Assembly: GCA_002310155.1 (NCBI GenBank)
Contig: DBYF01000095.1
Coordinates: forward strand, 1 to 9,395
DNA length: 9,395 bases
Reading direction: 5' to 3'
Origin: Mageeibacillus sp. UBA1193
GTDB taxonomy: Bacteria; Bacillota; Clostridia; Saccharofermentanales; Saccharofermentanaceae
Within the stretch, counting starts at the first letter, position 1, and each line of letters begins with the position of its first letter. Of the stretch, positions 1 to 5,951 are shown piece by piece. Under the pieces are notes generated by a model. That model saw only the letters and a program-made list of their open reading frames with translations, was not told where the DNA came from and ran no database searches. The translations under genes were made by a program, and so were the position numbers.

Positions 1-17
1 AAAAGGAGCGTGCGAGA

Positions 18-1196
18 ATGTTTGATTTTAAGTATTACACCCCCACAAAAGTGCTTTTCGGAAAGAATACGGAACTGAAGGTTGCTGACCTGATCCGTGA
101 GTTCGGCGGAACCAAGGTCCTCATTCATTATGGTGGAGGAAGCGTCGTGCGCTCCGGACTTCTGCAGCGCGTGACCGATACACTCGATGCCGCGGGTATC
201 GCTTATGTTACTCTTGGCGGCGCGGTTCCGAATCCGCATCTCGGTCTCGTATATGAAGGCATCGAGCTCTGTAAGAAAGAGGGCGTCGATTTCCTTCTCG
301 GTGTCGGCGGCGGCAGCGCGATCGACTCTGCGAAAGCGATCGGTTATGGTGTCGCGAACGAAGGCGATGTCTGGGATTTCTATGACTATAAGAGACAGGC
401 GAAGGGATGCCTCCCGCTGGGCGTTATCCTGACGATCGCGGCGACAGGAAGTGAGATGAGTGATTCTTCCGTTATCACGAAGGAAGAGGGCCTCGTGAAG
501 CGCGGATACAGCAGTGATTACAGCCGTCCGAGATTCGCGATCATGAACCCGGAACTGACGATGACACTTCCGGATTATCAGACCGCCTGCGGTTGCACAG
601 ATATCATGATGCATACGATGGAAAGATATTTCACCAACGGCGGCAACATGGAGATCTCCGACGCGCTCGCTGAGGGCCTTCTCCGTACGGTAAAGAAGAA
701 TGCAGTTATTCTTCGTGACGATCCGAAGAACTATGACGCACGTGCCGAAGTTATGTGGGCAGGCTCTCTCTCTCATAACGGTCTGACCGGCTGCGGTAAT
801 GACGGCGGTGACTGGATGACACATAAGCTCGAGCATGAGCTCGGCGGCCTCTACGATGTTGCTCACGGTGCCGGCCTTGCTGCTGTATGGGGAAGCTGGG
901 CAAGATATGTCTACAAGAACTGTCTCCCACGCTTTAAGAAGTTCGCGATCAACGTTATGGACGTTGCGGACGAGGGAACAGATGAAGAGATCGCGCTCCG
1001 CGGTATCGAGGCGATGGAGGATTTCTACAGATCCATCAACATGCCGACGAATCTCCGTGAGCTCGGTGTGAACGCGACGGAAGAAGATCTCGTCCTGATG
1101 GCGAAAAAGTGCGCGATCGGTGTCGGCGGAGAGATGGGTTCTGCCAGGGTTCTCGATGAAGCCGCGATGCTCGAGATCTATCGCGCGAGCATGTGA
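18..1196 (+). CDS. Iron-containing alcohol dehydrogenase, NADH/NADPH-dependent butanol dehydrogenase type
   Basis: The 392-aa length is typical of group III Fe-ADHs (BdhA/YqhD branch), which are cytoplasmic enzymes reducing aldehydes to alcohols with NAD(P)H, usually to dispose of fermentation electrons. The opening YYTPTKVLFGK (residues 6-16) is the family start. The nucleotide-binding GGGSAID lies at residues 97-103 and TGSEMS at 143-148. The four metal ligands are visible as D195 and H199 (in TDIMMHT), H269 (in THKLEHELGG) and H283 (in DVAHGAG), with the 14-residue spacing of the last two seen in YqhD. The start has AGGAG at 4-8, nine bases upstream. The flavoprotein gene follows after 24 nt, probably in the same transcript. 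Any promoter would lie left of the window. The natural aldehyde and the NADH versus NADPH preference cannot be read from the sequence. Confidence 0.95.
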   Translation: MFDFKYYTPTKVLFGKNTELKVADLIREFGGTKVLIHYGGGSVVRSGLLQRVTDTLDAAGIAYVTLGGAVPNPHLGLVYEGIELCKKEGVDFLLGVGGGSAIDSAKAIGYGVANEGDVWDFYDYKRQAKGCLPLGVILTIAATGSEMSDSSVITKEEGLVKRGYSSDYSRPRFAIMNPELTMTLPDYQTACGCTDIMMHTMERYFTNGGNMEISDALAEGLLRTVKKNAVILRDDPKNYDARAEVMWAGSLSHNGLTGCGNDGGDWMTHKLEHELGGLYDVAHGAGLAAVWGSWARYVYKNCLPRFKKFAINVMDVADEGTDEEIALRGIEAMEDFYRSINMPTNLRELGVNATEEDLVLMAKKCAIGVGGEMGSARVLDEAAMLEIYRASM

Positions 1197-1220
1197 TCTG
1201 GATTTACGGAGGAAAGTTCC

Positions 1221-1838
1221 ATGAAAGTACTGATGCTGAACGGAAGTCCGAGAACGAGCGGTAACATCGCGCTGGCTCTTCATGAGATGGAAAAGGTCTT
1301 CGAAAAGAACGGCGTGGAATATGAGACGATTCTTCTCGGCAAGATGGATATCCGCGGCTGCATGGCCTGCGAAACTTGCCGAAAGACCGGCAAGTGCGTC
1401 TTCGACGATATCGTCAATGAGATCGCGATGAAGTTCGAGGAAGCGGATGGTCTGGTCATCGGATCTCCCGTTTACTATGGATCGGCGAATGGCACCCTGA
1501 TGTCCGCACTTCAGAGACTCTTCTACAGCACGCACTTCGATAAGAGCCTGAAGGTCGGCGCAAGCGTCGTCAGCGCGAGAAGATCCGGATGCACGGCGAC
1601 TTTTGATGAACTCAACAAGTTCTTCACGCTCTCGAATATGCCGGTCGCGACATCGCAGTACTGGAACAATATCTACGGATGGGAGCCGGGCGAAGGCGAC
1701 GTCGATGACGAAGGGAAACAGGTCATGCGTGTCCTTGCGAGAAACATGGTCTTCCTCATGAAGAGCATCGCTCTCGGTAAGAAAGAGATCGGCCTTCCGG
1801 AGGAAGAGGACCGCGTCTGGACAAACTTTACCCGCTGA
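1221..1838 (+). CDS. Flavodoxin-fold NAD(P)H-dependent FMN reductase / iron-sulfur flavoprotein-like
   Basis: This 205-aa soluble protein has the NADPH-dependent FMN reductase fold. The FMN phosphate loop is LNGSPRTSGN (residues 6-15), and GSPVYYGSANG (81-91) is the second flavin contact region. Between them is a compact cysteine cluster, C47-x2-C50-x2-C53-x5-C59. This fits the C-x2-C-x2-C-x4-7-C pattern of archaeal/clostridial iron-sulfur flavoprotein (Isf), which binds a 4Fe-4S cluster, though many annotated 'flavodoxin family' relatives carry similar cysteines without proven clusters. GGAGG at 1208-1212, eight bases before the ATG, supports the start. It follows the alcohol dehydrogenase by 24 nt and is probably co-transcribed, so a role in electron transfer or quinone/nitro-type reduction next to aldehyde reduction is a reasonable inference. 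The substrate is unknown. Confidence 0.88.
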   Translation: MKVLMLNGSPRTSGNIALALHEMEKVFEKNGVEYETILLGKMDIRGCMACETCRKTGKCVFDDIVNEIAMKFEEADGLVIGSPVYYGSANGTLMSALQRLFYSTHFDKSLKVGASVVSARRSGCTATFDELNKFFTLSNMPVATSQYWNNIYGWEPGEGDVDDEGKQVMRVLARNMVFLMKSIALGKKEIGLPEEEDRVWTNFTR

Positions 1839-1858
1839 CGGGGACGAGTGCTTTTCGG

Positions 1859-1884
1859 TCAGGACATCCTGATTGTGATAAAAT
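1859..1884 (+). promoter_or_regulatory. Possible extended -10 promoter with overlapping palindromic operator
   Basis: The extended -10 box TGATAAAAT lies at 1876-1884, 32 bases before the HAD gene's start codon. No good -35 hexamer is seen at the right spacing. Immediately upstream is a perfect palindrome, TCAGGA-CA-TCCTGA (1859-1872), covering the spacer where a repressor or activator dimer could bind. The position suits a promoter for the 1916-3415 operon. Assignment is by eye only. Confidence 0.35.
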
Positions 1885-1915
1885 ACAAAGAAACACATGA
1901 TGAGGAAATGAACGC

Positions 1916-2569
1916 ATGTATTCTTACGTATTTTTCGACCTGGACGGCACACTGACCCAATCGGATATCGGGATCCTCGAGTGCGCCAAGCGAGCGCTCA
2001 CGCACTTCGGTGTGGACATTTCGGATGCCGCAAAACTTAAGAAATTTATCGGACCGCCTCTGTACGTGTCCTTCCACGATGCCTACGGGCTCTCGGAAGA
2101 AGATACGGAAGAGGCGATCCGCATTTACCGGAAACATTATACGGAGGAGGGGATCTACCGGGCGCCGCTTTATCCCGGCATGATGGAACTCCTTTCTGAC
2201 TTTAAGAAAGCGGGCGTCAAGCTCATGATCACTACCTCCAAGCCGCAGATGATGGCCGAGAAGGTCGCGAAGAATAATGAGATCTTCGATTTCTTCGACG
2301 GTATCATCGGCCCGGGCCTCGACGAACATGATCCCAGCAAATCGATACTGATCCGACGCGCGATGGATGCACTTGGACTTACCGATAACGATCGTGATAA
2401 GATCGTTATGGTAGGCGACCGTTTCTACGATATCGAAGCCGCTGCGGAAGTCGGTGTCGATTCGATCGGTGTGCTCTACGGTTATGGCGAAAGAGAAGAA
2501 CTGGAAAAAGCCGGCGCGACGTATCTTCTAAAGGACGTTCCGGAGATGCGCGGGATCGTGATGGAATAA
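1916..2569 (+). CDS. HAD-superfamily (subfamily IA) hydrolase, phosphoglycolate phosphatase/5'-nucleotidase-like
   Basis: This 217-aa cytoplasmic phosphatase of the Gph/PpaX type (COG0546-like) carries all four HAD motifs. Motif I is FDLDGTL, with nucleophile D8 and acid/base D10. Motif II is the ITTSKP segment (residues 105-110). Motif III is K142 in DPSKS. Motif IV is GDRFYD, with D168 and D172 for Mg2+. The helical cap between motifs I and II (about 15-85) contains IGPPL (45-49), common in this subgroup. The start has AGGAAA at 1903-1908. The TIM-barrel gene begins 18 nt after its stop, so the two likely form an operon, which suggests sugar-phosphate or nucleotide housekeeping. Substrate specificity in this group is not predictable from sequence; phosphoglycolate, pyrophosphate or nucleotides are all possible. 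Confidence 0.92.
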   Translation: MYSYVFFDLDGTLTQSDIGILECAKRALTHFGVDISDAAKLKKFIGPPLYVSFHDAYGLSEEDTEEAIRIYRKHYTEEGIYRAPLYPGMMELLSDFKKAGVKLMITTSKPQMMAEKVAKNNEIFDFFDGIIGPGLDEHDPSKSILIRRAMDALGLTDNDRDKIVMVGDRFYDIEAAAEVGVDSIGVLYGYGEREELEKAGATYLLKDVPEMRGIVME

Positions 2570-2587
2570 GAATAGAAGGTGACAGAT

Positions 2588-3415
2588 ATGCAGTTTGGTA
2601 TGCCGACATTGATCGAGAACAGGACTCTTGCGGAGAACATCGCTCTGTGCAGTGAGCTGGGCCTTAAGTTCATCGAACTTAATATGAATTTTCCCGAGTA
2701 TCAGATCGATAAACTCGAGGACACAAGTGCTTTTATCGAGGCGGCGGAAAAGGCCGGGATCTACTACACGATCCACCTCGACGAGAACATGAACATCGCG
2801 GACTTTAATCCGCTCGTTACCGACGCGTATCTGGAGACGACACGCAGAACTATCTCCGTGGCAAAAGCACTTCTCCCGCTGCGTGACCGCTTCGGTGACA
2901 AGAGCCAGCCCCTGACACTGAATATGCATATGCATCACGGGATCTTCATCACACTGCCGGACAGAAAGGTCCAGATGTACGACCGTGATTTCGATGTCTA
3001 CATGAAGTCTTTCGAAAGATTCAGAACACTCTGTGAAGAGTGGATCGGTAGTAGCGACATCCGCATCGCGGTAGAGAATACCGATGGCTTCCGCGGATAC
3101 GAGAAGAAGGCGATCGAGTATCTTCTTGAGAGTAAGTACTTCGGACTGACGTGGGATATCGGCCACTCGAAAGGCATGAAGGAGATCGACGTTCCGTTCA
3201 TCATGGAGAACGAGGATCATCTCATCCATATGCATGTCCATGACGGAAAAGAAGACCCGCCGAAGAACCACCTCGCGCTCGGCGATGGTGAGATCGATAT
3301 CGACGCGCGCCTTTCGACCGCGGAGAAACACAACTGCAGATGTGTGCTCGAGACCAAGACGATCGAGGCACTTCGCAAATCAGTAGGTGTTTTAAAGAAT
3401 AGTAATAGAATGTAA
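2588..3415 (+). CDS. Sugar phosphate isomerase/epimerase, xylose-isomerase-like TIM barrel (AP endonuclease 2 family)
   Basis: The protein has 275 aa from the preferred ATG. A GTG three codons earlier (2579) is open, but AGAAGGTGA (2575-2583) is placed as a Shine-Dalgarno for the ATG and would overlap that GTG. The metal-site pattern of the xylose-isomerase-like TIM barrel is visible strand by strand: E30 (FIELN), H63 (YTIHLDE), H113/H115/H116 (NMHMHHG), E163 (VENTDG), D190 and H193 (WDIGHSKG), H214/H216/H218 (HMHVHDG) and E255 (LETKT). LGDGEID (231-237) is the usual loop before the last strands. The family includes sugar epimerases/isomerases and endonuclease IV. The absence of other DNA-repair genes and the neighbouring HAD phosphatase favour small-molecule sugar metabolism, but this is inference. 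A terminator-like hairpin follows 13 bases after the stop. Confidence 0.9.
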   Translation: MQFGMPTLIENRTLAENIALCSELGLKFIELNMNFPEYQIDKLEDTSAFIEAAEKAGIYYTIHLDENMNIADFNPLVTDAYLETTRRTISVAKALLPLRDRFGDKSQPLTLNMHMHHGIFITLPDRKVQMYDRDFDVYMKSFERFRTLCEEWIGSSDIRIAVENTDGFRGYEKKAIEYLLESKYFGLTWDIGHSKGMKEIDVPFIMENEDHLIHMHVHDGKEDPPKNHLALGDGEIDIDARLSTAEKHNCRCVLETKTIEALRKSVGVLKNSNRM

Positions 3416-3428
3416 ATAAGAGGATTTC

Positions 3429-3480
3429 TGACACACAAAAAGAAAATTGAAGAAATTTTCAGATCGTGTGTCACATTTTT
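3429..3480 (+). terminator. Probable intrinsic terminator of the HAD/TIM-barrel operon
   Basis: The outer stem is TGACACAC (3429-3436) with GTGTGTCA (3466-3473), all eight pairs. The inner stem is GAAAATT (3442-3448) with AATTTTC (3454-3460), seven pairs around a 5-nt loop. The two are separated by a 5+5 internal loop, and CATTTTT follows at 3474-3480. The position directly after the operon's last stop supports a terminator. The stem is AT-rich and the U run only five, so read-through is possible. Confidence 0.6.
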
Positions 3481-3493
3481 CGACGCCCGGCTG

Positions 3494-3499
3494 TATATA
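3494..3499 (+). promoter_or_regulatory. Weak candidate -10 box for the lipoprotein-sigma operon
   Basis: TATATA at 3494-3499 is the best -10-like hexamer between the terminator and the lipoprotein gene, about 57 bases before the start codon. No convincing -35 is found 16-18 bases upstream; GTCACA at 3470-3475 is only a poor match. No clear ECF-type GGAAC-like -35 was seen either, so autoregulation by the operon's own sigma factor is not supported by an obvious motif. Confidence 0.25.
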
Positions 3500-3555
3500 G
3501 GGTGAAAGGCAAAAAGCCTAAGCAAAAAACTTACAAGACAGAGAGGTAAAGAAAA

Positions 3556-4389
3556 ATGAAAAAGTTAGCATCGATCCTTATGACAGTAGCACTTGTAGCC
3601 GCAATGACCGGCTGCGGTAAATCGACAGACACGACGAAGAAGCTCGAGCCGACCAAGGCATCGGTCGAGACACAGGCAGACATCACGAACGATAACGCGA
3701 TCGTGAACCTGAAGAGCATGAAGAGAGAGGACGCACCGAATATGGTTGGAAAAGTAGGCGGATGGGATGGAAACATCGAAGACCTCGATATCAACAAGAA
3801 CGCAGAAGCAAAGGCAGCTCTCGAGAAGGCGGCATCTGAACTGACCGGAATGAATTTCGAAGGCATCTACCTTCTCGGCAAGCAGATCGTATCCGGCACC
3901 AATTACTGCATCCTCTGCAGAGGCACAGCGACAGTTCCGGACGCGGTCCCGGGTTACTACCTCGTATATGTTTACGCTGATCTCCAGTGCAATGCGGAAG
4001 TGCTGAAGATCGACACTCTCCTCGAAGTTGAAGATCCGAACGTAGATGGTGGCTGGGGCGTAAACACCGGTGATCCGGCATTCGAGAACAACGCAGAAGT
4101 AAAGGCTGCCTATGAAAAAGCACTCGCAAGCATGGTGATCGCGGGTGGCGAGATGGAACCGGTCGCTTACCTCGGTATGCAGGTCGTCGGCGGATATAAC
4201 TACCTGGTGCTCTGCCGAGTTAAGGCAGTCGCTGATGATCCTTCCACAGAACTTGCACTGGTAACTGTATATGTGGATCCGGAAGGCAACGCTTCGATCT
4301 CTACCGATGACATGAACTTCTCCGCACAGGAAGGCGAAGAGGAACAGGCCGAACAGTACGAGACTTCCAAGGAAGACGAAGAAGCATAA
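3556..4389 (+). CDS. Lipoprotein with two tandem cystatin-like repeats
   Basis: This 277-aa protein has a lipoprotein signal peptide (KK, hydrophobic stretch, lipobox MTGC with C20), so it should be anchored on the outer face of the membrane. After a Thr/Lys-rich linker (about 21-65) come two homologous repeats of about 97-99 residues. Repeat 1 has GGW at 68-70, a helix-like AEAKAALEKAASEL and QIVSGTNY at 110-117. Repeat 2 has GGW at 165-167, AEVKAAYEKALASM and QVVGGYNY at 209-216. The order (Gly near the start, amphipathic helix, Q-x-V-x-G-x-N-Y, beta strands) is that of the cystatin fold, whose Q-x-V-x-G loop enters papain-type proteases. Bacterial function is unknown; protease inhibition or ligand binding at the surface are options. 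The tail after 257 is Glu-rich. Start: AGAGAGG at 3540-3546. The sigma factor gene starts 12 nt downstream. Confidence 0.85.
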   Translation: MKKLASILMTVALVAAMTGCGKSTDTTKKLEPTKASVETQADITNDNAIVNLKSMKREDAPNMVGKVGGWDGNIEDLDINKNAEAKAALEKAASELTGMNFEGIYLLGKQIVSGTNYCILCRGTATVPDAVPGYYLVYVYADLQCNAEVLKIDTLLEVEDPNVDGGWGVNTGDPAFENNAEVKAAYEKALASMVIAGGEMEPVAYLGMQVVGGYNYLVLCRVKAVADDPSTELALVTVYVDPEGNASISTDDMNFSAQEGEEEQAEQYETSKEDEEA

Positions 4390-4401
4390 CAGGAGAAATA
4401 A

Positions 4402-5100
4402 ATGGAGCTCTGTGTACGACAAGTCATAGACATAGATCATTCCGGTACGGGGATCCTGCAGATATGCCGCAAGGCATATCTGCAGCTCGTACAGAGAGCT
4501 TGCGCACTCTTTTCGAGAAGATCAGAAGAGCAGGCGGTATCTGCTATCTCCGAAGTCCCGAGAAGAAAAGTGCTTTTCGGGAAGAAGGAAGAAGGCGTAT
4601 CGGATCCGAAGAAGATCCAGGATCCGGACAAGTATCTCAGGGAGATCCTGGATAAGCACGGCAACCGCATCCTGCGACTGGCATACTCCTACGTGCATAA
4701 CATGGAGGATAGTGAAGAGATCCTGCAGGATGTTCTTCTGAAACTGATAAGCTCCGCTCCGGAATTCGAGAGTAAGGAACACGAGAAGGCATGGATCCTC
4801 CGTGTTACCGCAAACCTTAGCAAGAACAAGATCGAATACAATAAACTCCGCGACACGGATGAACTGAACGAAGAACTCGTCGCTGAAAAGAAGGAGGACC
4901 TTTCCTATATCTGGGAGGCGGTGAAATCCCTTCCGGAAAACTACAGAGAAGTCATTCATCTTTTCTACGAGGAAGGTTACACCACCGACGAGATCGCGGA
5001 TATCCTGGGAGAGAGCGGTGCGAATATCCGGACCCGCCTCAAGAGAGCCAGGGCGAAGCTGAAAGAAATCTTAAGAGAGGAGTACGATTTCGATGACTAA
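4402..5100 (+). CDS. ECF-type RNA polymerase sigma-70 factor with N-terminal extension
   Basis: The protein has 232 aa. Sigma region 2 is at about 82-150 (RILRLAYSYVHNMEDSEEIL, then KAWILRVTANLSKNKI) and region 4 at about 168-225 (LPENYREVIHLFYEEGYTTDEIADIL and the helix IRTRLKRARAKLKEIL). This fits a group 4 (ECF) sigma factor that redirects RNA polymerase to a small envelope or stress regulon. The family is normally 160-190 aa; here about 75 residues precede region 2. Codons 2-33 coincide with a nested palindrome (separate entry). The start is nevertheless well supported by AGGAG at 4391-4395, six bases upstream, and no later in-frame start has a good binding site. The gene begins 12 nt after the lipoprotein stop and overlaps the next gene by 8 nt, the usual layout with an anti-sigma factor. 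If the extension is not translated, the true start remains unclear. Confidence 0.88.
   Translation: MELCVRQVIDIDHSGTGILQICRKAYLQLVQRACALFSRRSEEQAVSAISEVPRRKVLFGKKEEGVSDPKKIQDPDKYLREILDKHGNRILRLAYSYVHNMEDSEEILQDVLLKLISSAPEFESKEHEKAWILRVTANLSKNKIEYNKLRDTDELNEELVAEKKEDLSYIWEAVKSLPENYREVIHLFYEEGYTTDEIADILGESGANIRTRLKRARAKLKEILREEYDFDD
4406..4500. repeat. Nested palindromic element filling codons 2-33 of the sigma factor
   Basis: The outer arms AGCTCTGTGTACGA (4406-4419) and TCGTACAGAGAGCT (4487-4500) match at 13 of 14 positions. Inside is a perfect 13-bp hairpin, CTGCAGATATGCC (4456-4468) with GGCATATCTGCAG (4473-4485), around a GCAA tetraloop. A weaker hairpin GATC...CCG-GTA-CGG...GATC fits at about 4435-4455, giving a three-way-junction shape. 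The element starts two bases after the ATG and is 95 bp long. No U run follows, so it is not an intrinsic terminator. It could be an mRNA structure controlling translation or a small inserted palindromic element. Confidence 0.7.
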
Positions 5101-5803
5101 GTACAATGACATTATGAATAGAGTTGAACTTACCGACGAGATGCGTGAGCGCGTTCTGAAGAACGTAAAAGCTCAGGTAGATTCTAAGAAAACGGACTCT
5201 TCTTCTGAAACGGTGATCAAGCCTGTTACTAAGAAGGATCCGAACCGCATCATGCTGATGCGAAGCCTCATCGCTGCTGCAGTCTGCCTGGTCGTTGCCG
5301 GTGGAGTATTCCTTGCATGGAAAGTGGCGGGAAATAAGAAAACTACAACGACTTCCGGCACGGATCTGACACAGGATTCGGGTGTGCTCGCGAACGGAAC
5401 AGATGATCTGACCGGCCAGACACTCGACAATATCGAAGGCATCAATCAGGCACTCGGTCTGAAGCTTTCTGACCTCACGACACTTCCGTTCAAACCGGAT
5501 GGATCCACATATGTAGTGTACGGGAATGACGCGGTGATCACATACACCAGAGACATCGAGGATACTTGTGTGCTGACTATCTCCAAATCGAAAGATGGAT
5601 TTGAAATGCTTGCTGAGAACTACTCGATTTCCAAAGAACTCCTTCAGGGCGATGGAACGAAAGTAGATCTCTATGGCGAAGAAGATGGCATGGGATATGC
5701 GATCTGGAAGTGTGGAGATTATTTCTGTTCGCTTCAATTCGGAAGCGCAGTCGAAGATGCTGTGTTTGAGAAGATCATCACGGAAGTGAACGGGATGCTC
5801 TGA
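5093..5803 (+). CDS. Probable anti-sigma factor, single-pass membrane protein
   Basis: The 236-aa protein has three parts. A charged cytoplasmic N-terminus (1-52, with ELTDEMRERVLKNVKAQ at 12-28) could hold the sigma factor. One transmembrane helix runs at about 53-79 (LMRSLIAAAVCLVVAGGVFL). A Thr-rich linker (82-110) then leads to an extracytoplasmic domain to the C-terminus. The GYAIWKCGDYFCSLQ segment (201-215) followed by a final helix resembles the C-terminal sensor domains (DUF4367-like) found next to clostridial ECF factors; this is a family impression, not a search result. There is no H-x3-C-x2-C zinc motif, so it is not a ZAS-type anti-sigma factor. Its ATG lies inside the last codons of the sigma gene (8-nt overlap), with AGGAG at 5078-5082, indicating translational coupling. 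Functional assignment rests mainly on this context and the topology. Confidence 0.72.
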   Translation: MTKYNDIMNRVELTDEMRERVLKNVKAQVDSKKTDSSSETVIKPVTKKDPNRIMLMRSLIAAAVCLVVAGGVFLAWKVAGNKKTTTTSGTDLTQDSGVLANGTDDLTGQTLDNIEGINQALGLKLSDLTTLPFKPDGSTYVVYGNDAVITYTRDIEDTCVLTISKSKDGFEMLAENYSISKELLQGDGTKVDLYGEEDGMGYAIWKCGDYFCSLQFGSAVEDAVFEKIITEVNGML

Positions 5804-5832
5804 TACGGACGGATAGTTCTGAACGTTCCGTA
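5804..5832 (+). other. Weak hairpin after the anti-sigma gene
   Basis: TACGGA (5804-5809) pairs with TCCGTA (5827-5832) directly after the stop codon. There is no T run behind it (AGAGGATTTC follows), so it is at best a weak or Rho-assisted end point for the lipoprotein-sigma-anti-sigma transcript. Confidence 0.25.
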
Positions 5833-5865
5833 GAGGATTTCAAACCAGCGGTATACGAAATCGAA

Positions 5866-5895
5866 TTGCCTTTTCTATTCCTGTTGCGATACTAT
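5866..5895 (+). promoter_or_regulatory. Candidate promoter of the amidase operon
   Basis: TTGCCT (5866-5871) and TACTAT (5890-5895) are separated by 18 bases and could serve as -35 and -10 of a housekeeping-sigma promoter, 56 bases before the amidase start. The stretch 5833-5890 is AT-richer than its surroundings. The hexamers match consensus only in part, so this is a candidate only. Confidence 0.35.
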
Positions 5896-5951
5896 AGATG
5901 CATAAGAGAAAGTAAGCACGCCATATAAGATGACGAAGGAAGACTGAAGAT

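Noticed and set aside
47..61. Repeated word AAAAGTGCTTTTCGG, also at 4566-4580, with a shorter copy GTGCTTTTCGG at 1848-1858
   Set aside because: Two copies encode VLFG-like residues in unrelated proteins and the third is intergenic. No spacing or context pattern suggests an uptake or binding motif; coincidence of codon choice is likelier.
2579..2587. GTG start three codons before the TIM-barrel ATG
   Set aside because: The GTG lies within the Shine-Dalgarno-like AGAAGGTGA that serves the ATG at 2588.
3500..3555. Possible c-di-GMP (GEMM-like) riboswitch, suggested by GGCAAAAAGCCTAAG
   Set aside because: The leader is too short and lacks the two long stems and tetraloop receptor of the GEMM fold.
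2528..4440. Long minus-strand open frames (267 codons at 2528-3331, 291 codons at 3565-4440)
   Set aside because: They lie antisense to well-supported genes, have no recognisable motifs, and arise from the codon bias of the plus-strand genes.
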